A DNA stretch of 64,000 nucleotides. It comes from Streptomyces hilarionis (GTDB lineage: Bacteria > Actinomycetota > Actinomycetes > Streptomycetales > Streptomycetaceae). A program made the position numbers and the translations under genes. The DNA lies in NCBI RefSeq assembly GCF_024539675.1, contig NZ_JAHHIT010000035.1, forward strand, positions 62,001 through 126,000, written 5' to 3'. Below, piece by piece: positions 30,165-39,692 of the stretch (the first letter of the stretch is position 1; every line of letters starts with the position of its first letter). The notes beneath the pieces were generated by a model. The model was given only the letters and a program-made list of their open reading frames with translations. It ran no database searches and had not been told where the DNA came from.

Positions 30165-31093
30165 GACATACCCCCTGGTCACAAGCCACCCGGTCAGGGT
30201 GACCACCACCCATTACCCCCACGCAAACATCACATGCACCTCTCAACACAGCTGCGTCTGGGCCTTGTTGTCGCCTGGGAGCGAATTGCGCGGCGGAGAA
30301 CCACCGCGCGGAGCGAGAGCCGTCGCCGCGCATCATGCAAGGGGTTACCGCGCACGCACTGATGACGACCGCTCACACGCCGAACTTGGGACGCGAGTTC
30401 GAGCAGCAGAGCGCTGGGATTCGTCTCCATGGTCATCTGCTGGCAGCTAGGCGGTCTCACCGTGGACCCTCACGAGGATCGGCCTAAGAATCACAGACAC
30501 GACTGCGCCCTTGACGCCTTCGAATCCATGGAGGACGCTGCTCATTGACTACTAACTCGCAGGGACGGTCCCCCGCACACCGGCAACGACAAGCGAGTCG
30601 CTCGCGCCCTCAGCGTGGGATGAAAGGCCACACCGCTGCCTGTTCCCCCCCTCCCCCCGATTCTGACCTGATCACGCTCCCGCGGTCAGACGAACGTGAA
30701 TCTTCCCCCACCATCGGCCACCCGCCGCTCCCGGGCCGGATCCAGCACCGCGGCGGAGTGTCTGCAGACGCGCCGGCCGAACATGGCCTCCGTCTCACAG
30801 CCCCTCCACCCACTCGACAGGTGTGTGCGCGCAGATCCTGCGCCACACGAGCCAGCCCGGCAGATCGCCGGGAACGTCGAGCAGGCCCTCGGCGCACTCG
30901 CAGCCGCCGACGCCTACCCACGCTGCGCCGAGCGACGAGCACGATGCCTGAGAACGCGACGCCGATGCCGGCCCATGAGCGGGGCGTACGACGTTCGCTC
31001 GGCCCCTGTCACGAAACGGACGCCTACCGCCGACCGGCCCACCTGCCGGCGTCGGAGATCATCGATCACGGCCTCCGACGCCAGCGTCAGGTG
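30165..31093. other. Long region without a supported gene
   Basis: About 930 bases between two minus-strand secreted-protein genes. Open frames exist on both strands but have skewed composition and no recognisable motif. I saw no IS ends and no strong hairpin. The first bases act as leader and promoter for the beta-propeller gene. Confidence 0.5.
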
Positions 31094-31723
31094 TCAGACG
31101 TTGACGATCCGCCAGCGCTCCTCGTCCGCGTTCTTCCACGGCCGGGTGACGACCTGGTAGTCCTGGGAGGGCAGTTCATAGGCGTCGAGGTAGCGGCTGT
31201 TGCTGGCCTCCTGGATCGTGTAGGTGCCGTTGGTGGACGGCAGGATGACCCAAGCCTGGGTCGGGTCGTTCTCGGCGGTTCGGGTGACGACCCGGAAGTC
31301 GTCGCCGGAACCCTGGTAGGCGTCGAGGTAGCGGCCGTTGCTCATCTGCTGGATCGTCGAGAGGCCGTTGCTCAGGTCGGTCAGCAGCCAGTGCTGTGTG
31401 CTGTTGTTCTGGAACGGGCGGGTGACCACCCGGTAGTCGAGACTCTCGATCTCGTGCGCGTCCAGGAAGCGGTTCGTGTCCGCCTGGGTGATGGTGACGA
31501 CCCGCTGGGCCACGATCGTCGGCGCGGCGGCGGGCCCGGCCTGGGCGGCGCCGGCCGGCGCCAGCAGTGCGGCGGCGGCCAGCGCCGAGGTCAGCGCGGC
31601 GCCCCCCAGGATTCTTCGTCCGCGACGGCTCCGGTCCGCCTGCGGCGCGTCCTTCGGTCCCGTCGTCCCAGCCGTCGTCTTCGTCCGTGGTGTTGTCGTC
31701 TCTTCCATCCTTGACTCTTCCAT
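31094..31723 (-). CDS. Secreted ricin-type beta-trefoil lectin
   Basis: The ATG at 31723 (GGAG nine bases upstream) gives 209 residues; a GTG 12 codons earlier is less likely. A long charged N-region with RRGRR at 34-38 precedes a hydrophobic stretch ending AQA near 62, a possible Tat-type signal. The mature part has three homologous repeats at 85-112, 130-158 and 177-204, each with R[FY]LDA, a D[FY][RQ]VVTR segment and a tryptophan in Q-x-W or its variant, as in beta-trefoil carbohydrate-binding domains. No catalytic domain is attached. It probably binds a glycan outside the cell. Confidence 0.78.
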   Translation of the reverse strand: MEESRMEETTTPRTKTTAGTTGPKDAPQADRSRRGRRILGGAALTSALAAAALLAPAGAAQAGPAAAPTIVAQRVVTITQADTNRFLDAHEIESLDYRVVTRPFQNNSTQHWLLTDLSNGLSTIQQMSNGRYLDAYQGSGDDFRVVTRTAENDPTQAWVILPSTNGTYTIQEASNSRYLDAYELPSQDYQVVTRPWKNADEERWRIVNV

Positions 31724-31806
31724 CCCCGTGTCTCCGTAACTCGTGGTCGTTGTGTCCACGAACGAGGGTGCCGCTCATGTCTGCGCCCGGCTTGAGTAGC
31801 CGTTAC

Positions 31807-34473
31807 TCAGCCCTGCGGATGGGCGGGAGACGTGTGCTGTCCCAGGGTTCGGGCGAGTTCGCGACGGGTCGTGACGCCGAGCTTGGCGTAGGCGCGGTGG
31901 AGGTGGTTGTCGACCGTGCGGACCGAAAGAGTGAGGGCCCGGGCGATGTCGAGGCTGGCGTTGCCGACCGCCGCGAGCAGGGCGATCTCGCGCTCGCGGG
32001 CGGTGAGTGCCGCGACGGCGCGGGCGGTCATCAGCAGTGGGGTACGCGCGCCCTCGCAGCGGGCCGCCGCAGTGGCGGCTCTGCGCGCGGCGGCTGCGGC
32101 CCGGCGGGGTTCGCGGTCCCGGTGCCAGGCGGCAGCGGCGGCGGTCGCCGCCTCGGCGGTGAGCAGGTAGGCGCCGACGGCCTCGCACGCGTCGGCGGCC
32201 CGCAGCAGCCGTTCAGGATGGTCGGCGGCCAGCGCCTGGGCCAGTTGTGCACGGGCCGGCAGGAGTTCGCCGTCGCAGGCGCGTGCCAGTTCGGTGAGCC
32301 GGCCCATGACCTGGCGGGCTCCGCCGAGCCGGGCCACGTCGGTCAGCAGCAGCGCCTCTCCGGTTGCGTGGCCGGTGGCACGTGCGGTGCAGGCGGCGGC
32401 CATGAGCACCGTGCGGGCCTCCCCCAGCTCGCCTCGGGCGGCCAACAGCCAGGCCTGGCCGAGGCATTCCTCACCGGCGGACAGCAGGCCCGGCTCGGGA
32501 GTGGGTAACCTCCTCAGTTCCGCCAACGCCACCTCGGCCGCTTCGAGTTCGCCCTGTACGGCAGCGCAGGCTGCGAGCCCGGACAAGACCAGGCGCAGGG
32601 CCATGGCATGGTCAAAGGTTCGCGCCAGCGCCGCAGCCTCGGCCCACCAGCGGCGTGCGGTCACCGGCCGGCCCGACAGCCATTCCGTGCGGCCGAGGAG
32701 GACCGCGACCCACACGCGCACCACCGAGTCGGCGACGACGAGTTCGGCGTAGGCCGATTCACCCGTGCGGCGGGCTTCCGCAGGGCGACCCGCCTCGGTG
32801 AGCGCGAGGACGAGCGGGATGCGCTGGAAGGCGGGGTGAGAGGCCAAAGCCTTCTCGTCGACCCGGCGGTGCACGGCGTGGGCACGCTCCGCCCATACGA
32901 CGGCCTCGTCGGTGCGGCCGACGAGAGCCAGGCCGGCGGGCTTCATCCAGGCACCGCGCAGCCAGGCGTCGACGTCGCAGGCGTCGTCGACATCCGTCTC
33001 CAGGTCCTCCAGCAGGGTCAGCCCCTGGGCAGGCAGCCCGGCCACGATCCGCATGAAACCCTCGTTGATCTTGAGTTTGCGGCGGTCCGCCGGGTTGGTG
33101 ATCCTGGCCAGGGCCGCGTCGTTGGCGGCGAGCGCCTCGGCGACGGGGGCATTGCTCCACAGCAGGTTCGTCGTACGGACGAGGGCGACCGCCAGCGTCT
33201 CGCGTTCGCCGTCGGCGAGCTGGTCGGCGCGGGCGAGCACCTTCTCGGCATCTGCCCAGCGGCCCATCTCGAAGTAGGCGTCGCCGAGCATCGAGCGGGT
33301 GGCGGTGGTGTGCCGGTCCTCGGGCACGGCCTGGAGGAGCGCCACGGCCTGGGCATAGTCGTGGGCATGTCGGGCGAGCACAGCGGCCTGGGTGAGCAGC
33401 GCCGGGTCGGCGGTGCCAGTGGCCGCCAGCCGCCAGGTGGCGATCCGCAGCGGGTCGCCGCGCCGACGGGCACCACGGGCCTCGGCGCGCACCGCCTGAT
33501 CCAGCAGCAGGGCCCGGCGGCGCAGCACGGGCACTCCCGCCCGCAAAACCTCTCCGTACAGAGGGTGGGCCAAGGACACGGACGTGCGCCTGCGGTCCTG
33601 GGCGACGCGAATCAGCCCGGCCCCCTCCAAGGCCGCCATCGTGTGGGGAGTGGCGACGGACTCGGCGTCGGCGAGCGCCAACGGCTCGCACAGCGCCAGC
33701 AGCTCCAGGACGGTCCGTCCGGCGAGGCCGACGCCTGTCAGCCGCGCTCCGATCACCTCGGCCAGTCGGGCAGTGCCGGACAGCCGGCCCTCGCGCAGCT
33801 GCCAGATCTCCCCGTCCTCGGTGAGGTCTCCGGCGGCCAGGGCGCCGAGGACCAGCTCGCGCAGGTACAGCACATTGCCGCCGCTGGCAGCCGTCAGTTC
33901 GTGCACCGTGTGGCGGGCGACAGGTCGACCGAGCGCGGCCGCCAGCAGCTCTCCGACCCGCGCGGAGTTCAGCACTCCCAGGTCGACCCGGCGCACCGAG
34001 TCCCCGCCGGTGAGTGCCGCGACTGCCTCGCCGTACGGCTCGCCGGTGCGGACCGTGCCGAGCAGCTGGACGGCGCCGGCGTCCATCAGCTGCCGCAGCA
34101 GCACCGCGGAGGAGGAGTCCAGCCAGTGCAGGTCGTCGACGAACAGCACCCGCGGCCGGTCCCCCTGGCCCAGTTTTTCGGCGACCGCGGCGAACCCCGT
34201 GACCGGGTCGGCCAAGTCCACGCCCGCGGGCAGCAGATGCGCGATCGCGCCCAGCGGGACGGCGGCGGCAGCAGCAGACGCAGTGGCCCGTCCCACCTGG
34301 GAACCGCCCGCCGCGACCCACTCCAAACACTCTTCGGCCAGTCGCGACTTGCCGACCCCTGCGGCCCCGCAAACGAGGAAACCTCGACACCTCGGGTCCT
34401 GCGACGCCCCGGCGAACTCCTGGAGTTCCCGCTCGCGTCCCACCAACGGCCAACGTCCGACCCGATACCGCAT
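31807..34473 (-). CDS. Large LuxR-family (LAL) transcriptional regulator
   Basis: The 888-residue protein starts at the ATG at 34473, next to GGGGGGAAC. Residues 30-200 form an AAA/STAND ATPase with P-loop CGAAGVGKS and Walker B RVLFVDDLHWLD. The middle is TPR-like helical repeats. The C-terminus has a LuxR helix-turn-helix: ALTAREREIALLAAVGNASL followed by SVRTVDNHLHRAYAKLGVTT. LAL proteins activate secondary metabolism or catabolism, often in clusters. The lectin gene follows 83 bases downstream in the same direction and might be a target or co-transcribed. Specific role unknown. Confidence 0.92.
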   Translation of the reverse strand: MRYRVGRWPLVGRERELQEFAGASQDPRCRGFLVCGAAGVGKSRLAEECLEWVAAGGSQVGRATASAAAAAVPLGAIAHLLPAGVDLADPVTGFAAVAEKLGQGDRPRVLFVDDLHWLDSSSAVLLRQLMDAGAVQLLGTVRTGEPYGEAVAALTGGDSVRRVDLGVLNSARVGELLAAALGRPVARHTVHELTAASGGNVLYLRELVLGALAAGDLTEDGEIWQLREGRLSGTARLAEVIGARLTGVGLAGRTVLELLALCEPLALADAESVATPHTMAALEGAGLIRVAQDRRRTSVSLAHPLYGEVLRAGVPVLRRRALLLDQAVRAEARGARRRGDPLRIATWRLAATGTADPALLTQAAVLARHAHDYAQAVALLQAVPEDRHTTATRSMLGDAYFEMGRWADAEKVLARADQLADGERETLAVALVRTTNLLWSNAPVAEALAANDAALARITNPADRRKLKINEGFMRIVAGLPAQGLTLLEDLETDVDDACDVDAWLRGAWMKPAGLALVGRTDEAVVWAERAHAVHRRVDEKALASHPAFQRIPLVLALTEAGRPAEARRTGESAYAELVVADSVVRVWVAVLLGRTEWLSGRPVTARRWWAEAAALARTFDHAMALRLVLSGLAACAAVQGELEAAEVALAELRRLPTPEPGLLSAGEECLGQAWLLAARGELGEARTVLMAAACTARATGHATGEALLLTDVARLGGARQVMGRLTELARACDGELLPARAQLAQALAADHPERLLRAADACEAVGAYLLTAEAATAAAAAWHRDREPRRAAAAARRAATAAARCEGARTPLLMTARAVAALTAREREIALLAAVGNASLDIARALTLSVRTVDNHLHRAYAKLGVTTRRELARTLGQHTSPAHPQG

Positions 34474-35070
34474 CACAGTTCCCCCCGGAACGACATGACG
34501 CACGAAACACCCCGTCGGACCACCGTAGGAAGCCACCTGCCGCACGGCCAACCGGCTTTCCGGGCAGAGGCGTTCAACCAGAGGTGTTCAAGGCCGTCCA
34601 GGGTGAGCGCCACCGCATGCACCGCAGTCGGCAGTCGGCAGCGTGCCCGGTGCCTGGAATCCCCCGCGAGCAACGTCGTGAGGGCGCATGGTTGGTGGTG
34701 CCTCTGAGATGGGCGGCTACGTCCGTTCCCTCACCTTGGTCCGGCGCGGCAGCGTGCTGCGCTGCCAGCACTGGACGCTGCGGGTTCGTGCGGGACCGCG
34801 GCGCCACCGCCCGCACGGCCCCCGCCCTCCCCTGGCCGACGGTCAGGTCGCCGTGCGGTGGGAGGAAGGTAAGGTCCCGGGAAACACCGCAGGGATTGAG
34901 GAGGTGCTGCCCGGGTCCCGGCTGCGTGTTCGTGCCTTCCGATAACGAAGCCTCTTCGCCGGCGGTTTTCTCGCTCAGCACGCGGGCGCGCGCGTGCGCA
35001 CCGCCGTCGTCACCAGGACGTGGGCGCCCGACAGCCGGCGGGCTGTCGCACCTGCCGACGTCTTGTGGGC
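34474..35070. other. Region without a supported gene
   Basis: About 600 bases between the LAL gene and an ISL3 scrap. Frames on both strands are rich in Arg, Pro and Ala without recognisable motifs. An alternating GCGCGCGTGCGC stretch lies near 34990. Confidence 0.45.
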
Positions 35071-35222
35071 GTCGAGCGGAGTGCGAAGTTGGTGAGACTA
35101 GGTAGCTGGCTGGCGGCGACGGCGGCGATCCAGGTCGGGAATGTCGCGCCAAGGCGCGCGGTGAGGTTCTCGCCGAAGCCGTGGACATTCCCGGCAGCCG
35201 CGTCCAGTTCGGGGAAGCGCCA
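35071..35222 (-). pseudogene. ISL3-family transposase scrap
   Basis: One minus-strand frame reads FPELDAAAGNVHGFGENLTA, RLGATFPTWIAAVAASQLPS, LTNFALRST, resembling the helical segment of ISL3 transposases that precedes the C-terminal domain. Nothing else of the element is visible. Confidence 0.5.
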
Positions 35223-35317
35223 TGAGATTCCTCAGGGCGGTGCGACGACTGGCAGACGTGGACGTTCCCGCCTCCATGACGACGGCACGCGCGTTCAACT
35301 CGGCGAAACTGGCGCGC

Positions 35318-35719
35318 TCACAGGGTGAACACCCGCACGCCCACGTCCTCGGTCGAGGTCTGCAGTGACAGCCCGCATTCTCCCGTTTCAGTCACCTGGT
35401 CGCCTTGGAGGGGGAAGCCTGTGAACTCGATCCAGGCGACGCCGGAGTCGCCGTCCTCCCAAGTGATCGTGCCCTCGCCGAAGAAGCCGTTGCTTCCCGA
35501 CGGGTCGGTCACGGCAACGGTGAGCGAGTTGGCAACGCCCTTGGTGTTCTCGGCCTGAACGTCCACGGTGAGCTTCACCCCGGGAGTGGCGAGGGCCGTG
35601 TCCGTAACGGGAGAGAGGCTTCCGACATTGAACGAGCTTCCCAGCCCCGTGGAATTGGTACCGGAAACCTGAAGGACCGTCACATTGAACGTCTGAGAGC
35701 CACCTGAGACTGTCGCCAT
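35318..35719 (-). CDS. Unknown beta-rich protein, 133 residues
   Basis: GAGGAGG six bases before the ATG strongly supports this start. The protein has no signal peptide or membrane segment and is rich in Val, Thr, Gly and Ser with alternating hydrophobics (FNVTVLQVSGTNSTG, VKLTVDVQAENTKGVANSLT, GFFGEGTITWEDGDSGVAWI), suggesting an all-beta fold like a small lectin or jelly roll. There is one cysteine near the C-terminus. I do not recognise the family. It is divergent from another unknown gene over 127 bases, and its third-position GC is lower than that of its neighbours, which hints at transfer. Confidence 0.7.
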   Translation of the reverse strand: MATVSGGSQTFNVTVLQVSGTNSTGLGSSFNVGSLSPVTDTALATPGVKLTVDVQAENTKGVANSLTVAVTDPSGSNGFFGEGTITWEDGDSGVAWIEFTGFPLQGDQVTETGECGLSLQTSTEDVGVRVFTL

Positions 35720-35746
35720 GGTTCACGCCTCCTCGCCTCAATTCCA

Positions 35747-35770
35747 GACTCCGGCAACCTGCCCGGAGTC
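35747..35770. promoter_or_regulatory. Inverted repeat between two divergent unknown genes
   Basis: GACTCCGG and CCGGAGTC form perfect eight-base arms around an eight-base loop. It lies 27 bases upstream of the minus-strand gene, between the divergent starts. It may be a shared operator or a leader hairpin. Confidence 0.4.
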
Positions 35771-35846
35771 GCAACACGGCCCATTCAGGTCCATAGTGAG
35801 GTGTGAATATCTGCGTCGTGTCGCTTCGAATGAAAGTTGAACGGCC

Positions 35847-36269
35847 ATGGGAGAAGACACGGATCTGACGCCCACGCTCGACGAGCTCGTCGCGGACTCC
35901 CTTGAATTGTCACCGGTCTGGGGCGCCTGGTGTCCCGAGGAGCAAACCCAGGTGGCCCAGGATTTGGCAGCCGAAGCGGATGGGACCACAGCCGCGGAGG
36001 AGCACAACCAGGCCACGGGCCACACCGCCGTCGCCACGCTCTCGATGCCGAACGCGGTGTCTGTTGATTTCGGAATTCAACTTTTTCCGTTCCCGTTCTG
36101 TTTCCTGTACAACGGCCGACCCTGGCAGTCGATGACCCTCCTGGCGCCAGGAACGGCCGAGGCAGCCACCACCGCTAACCAACTCGTCGGCCTTCTCAAC
36201 CTGGCAGCTTCGAAAAGGGGTTTTCCGGCGCTCTTCTCTGTGACCGGCGGCACCTGCCCGACTCTGTAA
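35847..36269 (+). CDS. Unknown protein, 140 residues
   Basis: The protein begins MGEDTDLTPTLDELVADSLE, has an acidic helical first half (PEEQTQVAQDLAAEADGTTA), a hydrophobic aromatic core SVDFGIQLFPFPFCFLYNGR near residue 75, and a C-terminal helix TANQLVGLLNLAA followed by FPALFSVTGGTCPTL. No signal peptide is seen. I do not recognise the family. The ATG is weakly supported (GAAAGTTG upstream). It is divergent from the beta-rich protein and has similarly modest GC, so the two may work together; this is only suggested by position. Confidence 0.65.
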   Translation: MGEDTDLTPTLDELVADSLELSPVWGAWCPEEQTQVAQDLAAEADGTTAAEEHNQATGHTAVATLSMPNAVSVDFGIQLFPFPFCFLYNGRPWQSMTLLAPGTAEAATTANQLVGLLNLAASKRGFPALFSVTGGTCPTL

Positions 36270-36521
36270 GCGGACGATCCAGACCGGCGCGCTGTACCGG
36301 GCAGGAGCCGGCAACGCCCTTGCCTGCACCAGCTAGGAGAGGGGACAGCGGCTCACCGCGGACGGCCTCGCCCTCCCGGCCGGACGGAGCCGACCACCGG
36401 CCACTCGCTCGTCTCCTGTCACGGCTGTCCGGCCTTCTCCGCTCCCCCTGGTCTCAACTACGCTCCCGAACGCGTCTGGGGCGCGGCCTCCGGACGACAC
36501 AACGGCATGGCGCAAAACAGA

Positions 36522-36564
36522 GACGGGGCTCCGGCCCTCCTCCGAGGAAGCCGGAACCCCGCCG
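36522..36564 (-). terminator. Stem-loop terminator of the small secreted protein gene
   Basis: CGGGGCTCCGGC (36524-36535) pairs with GCCGGAACCCCG (36550-36561) with one mismatch, just past the stop of the gene on the minus strand. Outer bases GAC/GTC extend it. It has no T-run, like many Streptomyces terminators. Confidence 0.6.
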
Positions 36565-36575
36565 TCAGTCGGGCG

Positions 36576-36980
36576 TCAGCAGATGTTGAGACCCGGGATG
36601 GGCTCGTAGTTGTTGCCGCCCGAGACCTTGTTGGCCGGGAACCAGCCCCAGCCTCCGTCGTCGTAGGCCTCATCGCCTTGAGTGAACAGCCACCAGTTGT
36701 TACGGGCGTTGCCGACCGGCACGTTGTCGCCCCCCTGCGTCTGGCAGACGAACCAGTTGTCACCGGCGTACAGGTAGCCGGTGAGCCGGTTGCCCTGTCC
36801 GACGGTGTTCCCCTGGTAGTTGTGGCAGTAGCGGGTGCTGTACGTCTGGCCGCCGGGTCCGGTCTTCTGGCCCGCGTTCCCCCAGCAGCCGCTCGCCGCC
36901 GACGCGCTCGTCGGCGTCAGGGCGACCGCGCTGGCCGCCAGCACCGCTGCGGCGCCGAGCGAGGCAAGAATGCGCTTCAT
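36576..36980 (-). CDS. Small secreted cysteine-containing protein
   Basis: The ATG at 36980, with GGAAGG upstream, gives 134 residues: a clear signal peptide MKRILASLGAAAVLAASAVA ending at SASA near 28, then a mature region with four cysteines (SGCWG, RYCHN, WFVCQTQ, LNIC) and many Gly, Asn and Trp residues (NARNNWWLFTQGDEAYDDGG). It is likely an extracellular SH3-like or small beta domain with two disulfides. Similar proteins of unknown function are common in streptomycetes. Confidence 0.8.
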   Translation of the reverse strand: MKRILASLGAAAVLAASAVALTPTSASAASGCWGNAGQKTGPGGQTYSTRYCHNYQGNTVGQGNRLTGYLYAGDNWFVCQTQGGDNVPVGNARNNWWLFTQGDEAYDDGGWGWFPANKVSGGNNYEPIPGLNIC

Positions 36981-37298
36981 CGTGTGTCCTTCCCGTACTG
37001 CCACCCCCGTTGGTGGACCCGGCCATCGTGGCACTGAGCCACTGGGACCAACCATGCTTTTCGACGCTGGTCGAAGCAAAAGACAACGAAGCACTCGATG
37101 TGCTAGCACCAAACGCCGCAGCCGGCGCGGCCGCGAGCGGCCGGGTGAGCGTGTGCGTGGCCCCAGCCCACCGGACGTCATCCGCGCCAGGGGTGCGCGC
37201 GTGGGCCCACGCAGTTCCGGGCCGGGTCAGAAAACCAGGTCGCACGGCAGGAGTGCTTCTGACACTGTGAGGGTTTAAGCCACTCCCGCGAGGTCCTT

Positions 37299-37829
37299 GT
37301 GACGATCTACTTCTACGGTGCCGACGAGGTCCCTTACGGATGCTTCTCGAACTTCTCCGATCACGGCTTCGACCTTGACGGCCTGTGGTGGCCCACTGCG
37401 GAGCACTACTTCCAGGCGCAGAAGTTCGCGGGCACCCGCCATGCCGATCTCGTCCGGCGTGCTCGCACGCCGCTGCGGGCGGCCGAACTGGGCCGTGATG
37501 CGTCCAAACCTCTGCGGAGGGACTGGGAGCGGGTCAAGGACGACGTCATGCGCCGCGCTGTGGCGACCAAGTTCCGTACTCATGGCGACATCTGTGAGGT
37601 TCTGCTGTCCACCGGTGACGATGGGATCGTCGAGGACACCGCTGCCGATCATTACTGGGGTCGTGGCAGGACCGGGACGGGCAAGAACATGCTCGGGAAG
37701 ATCCTGATGCGCACTCGCAGCCGTCTCCGCGCCGAACTTGCCGAGGCCCGCGACAGTGATGGCCGACCTGAAGGCGATGACGACCTCGGCAGCATCTACG
37801 CGGCGACTTTGCCGGCCACCGTTTCCTGA
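37299..37829 (+). CDS. NADAR-family protein
   Basis: The 176-residue protein begins at a GTG giving TIYFYGADEVPYGCFSNFSD, with the NADAR hallmarks WWPTAEHYFQAQKF (Glu35) and the C-terminal DHYWGRGRTGTGKNMLG. NADAR domains (YbiA/DUF1768) cleave N-glycosidic bonds in riboflavin-pathway intermediates or remove ADP-ribose from guanine, and some protect against DarT toxins. No darT gene is in view. The ribosome site is weak (GCGAGG). Confidence 0.88.
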   Translation: MTIYFYGADEVPYGCFSNFSDHGFDLDGLWWPTAEHYFQAQKFAGTRHADLVRRARTPLRAAELGRDASKPLRRDWERVKDDVMRRAVATKFRTHGDICEVLLSTGDDGIVEDTAADHYWGRGRTGTGKNMLGKILMRTRSRLRAELAEARDSDGRPEGDDDLGSIYAATLPATVS

Positions 37830-38415
37830 CTCCCTTGCGGGTGACGTCCCGCAGCCTCGCTGAGAGATCCGCCCGTCAGCCATCTACGGTCCACCGCTTG
37901 GGCAACCGGGCGGTGCGTGGTGTCAACGGGTACTGATCTCTCCCCGATGAGGGAAGTAGAGTTCAGGTACAACGGGACCGACACCAGCAGCGAATCCCGA
38001 AAGGCCACCTGACATAGCGAGGACATCACGCGAGTCGGGACATTTCGCAGCGGGCGCGGTGACCGCCGCTACGTGGAACCACGGAACTTGCTACCGAGTT
38101 CCACCATGGAAGTGTGCGGGCCTGAGACCGTTTCGGCCGACGGGGTTATCGTGCGAGACACCCAATGACTCCCCGGCCGGTTGTCGTGAAAGCACCTCCC
38201 ACTACCCGCAGGCAGTGCCGGGATCCGCGCCGACCGGGACAAGACCCCCCTGCAATATCTCGCCCCCCGCGCCGACCAGGGCTTGCATGCTCCGCAGCCG
38301 TAACGAGGCACCGGAAGTCTGCCTGTACGACTACACAGCGAGCCGACCAGCCCACAGACCGAGCTGGCGGGGTGGAGAACGGGCCGCGACCGCGACAGGG
38401 AAGGGGATCTGATCG
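37830..38415. other. Region without a supported gene
   Basis: This 586-base gap between the NADAR and PIN-like genes has open frames without recognisable motifs and somewhat lower GC in places (TACAACGGGACC, GGAACTTGC). GGGAAGGGG before 38416 is the ribosome site of the next gene. No terminator was identified. Confidence 0.45.
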
Positions 38416-39396
38416 ATGCGGCGCATGACCAACTCATATCTGCCCGACACGGACCGAGGAGCACTGATCGTCCTCGACACCGACCGGCTTGAACTGGCCG
38501 ACTTCCCTGACGGCGGCGTGTTCAGGATGCTGCACACGATGGCCAACCTGCGCGGGCACACCCTCGCGGTGCCCCAGACGGTGGCGATCGAGCACCTCGC
38601 GCGCCACCACTTCGCGGCTCGGCAGTCGGCAGGGAGTTCGTCGGATGACGCTGCCCGCCGCCGACGTGAGGCTCTTCATTCGTACTTCACGATTCTGCCG
38701 ACGCCCGAAGGCGCCGCGGCGGAGGCCTTGGACCGGGTGGCCGAACGCCGTCTCCCCGCCCGAGCCGCATCGGTCGACGGCGACGTCGGCAAGGCCGAAG
38801 GCCACGGCATCCGGGACACCGTGGTCTGGCTGACCCTGCTCGCCGCTTTCGAAGACCGCAACCAGATGCTCTGGTTTCTCTCTGGTAACCAGGCCTTCGC
38901 CGCGCGCGGCGCGTTTCACCCCGATCTGCGTGCAGAGGCAGAACAGCGTCTGGGCACGGACCGATCACTGTTCCTCGGTCTCATGCGGGACGGTATTCCC
39001 GCGCTGTTGAGGCGATGGGGTACCAAAGTGGCCGTCAACGCCCAGGACATGGACCGTCTGGTGCAGTCGGCTGCGGTTGCGCAGCAGGTGCGGGCTCTGA
39101 TCACGGGGCCTGTGCGACCTTTCGCCCCGGACTTTCCCGTGCGCGACACCGGCCCCCTGGCCCTTGACGGCTGGCTCGGCAGACCTCGGGCCTATCAGGT
39201 CGACGACAGGCTGTGGGTGCCCAGCCGGATTCGCTGGAGGTTCCGCGGGGAGGAGCACACGAGTTCCGGCTTCTCCGTCATCATGACGCGGGTGCTGCTT
39301 GAGGTCAGTGTCGAGCCGACGGCCGTGCTGGGCGTGACGGTTCTGGACGTCGGCACCGCCGAACCGCCCACTGCACGAGGGCGGTATGCGACCTGA
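38416..39396 (+). CDS. PIN-like domain protein (DUF4935 type)
   Basis: The 326-residue protein has the order of acidic residues of a PIN-like nuclease: Asp21 in ALIVLDTDRLEL, Glu59 in VPQTVAIEHL, Asp134 in GHGIRDTVVWLTLL, and FLSGNQAF near 155 where the family normally has a serine/threonine and an acid. Between 70 and 110 there is the REALHSYFTILPTP section of DUF4935. The last 150 residues are of unknown fold. PIN-like enzymes cut RNA and often act in toxin or stress systems. AGGGG lies nine bases upstream of the ATG. No obvious antitoxin gene is adjacent. Confidence 0.72.
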   Translation: MRRMTNSYLPDTDRGALIVLDTDRLELADFPDGGVFRMLHTMANLRGHTLAVPQTVAIEHLARHHFAARQSAGSSSDDAARRRREALHSYFTILPTPEGAAAEALDRVAERRLPARAASVDGDVGKAEGHGIRDTVVWLTLLAAFEDRNQMLWFLSGNQAFAARGAFHPDLRAEAEQRLGTDRSLFLGLMRDGIPALLRRWGTKVAVNAQDMDRLVQSAAVAQQVRALITGPVRPFAPDFPVRDTGPLALDGWLGRPRAYQVDDRLWVPSRIRWRFRGEEHTSSGFSVIMTRVLLEVSVEPTAVLGVTVLDVGTAEPPTARGRYAT

Positions 39397-39692
39397 AGCT
39401 CGATCGAGCCCTGCACGGCGATGACCGCGTCCGATCCACTCGACGAGATCCGCCTCATAGACGGGGCTGCTGCGGGTGAGCGACGGGCCCGCGCTCACCG
39501 AGCCCCGGGAAGCCACACCGGCCCTGGTGCGAGGCAGAGTGTTCCCCTGGCTCCGGGCCCACCAACACCCCACGGCCTGATCGGAAAGTCAGGCTCTCAG
39601 GCCGGGGGCAGAGCATGCTGCGGCTACTGCTGTCCTGGCCGAGGCTCGCGCGCTGCTCCTTGTGCCAGGTCATGGCAGGAGGGGCGTGGTGG

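Noticed and set aside
28803..30362. Plus-strand frame opposite the beta-propeller gene
   Set aside because: No signal peptide or motif; minus strand shows repeated propeller blades.
30545..31714. Plus-strand frame overlapping the lectin gene
   Set aside because: First half is Arg/Pro-rich noise and the second half is antisense to the lectin repeats.
32608..34707. Long plus-strand frame opposite the LAL regulator
   Set aside because: Gly/Gln/Val-rich shadow without motifs.
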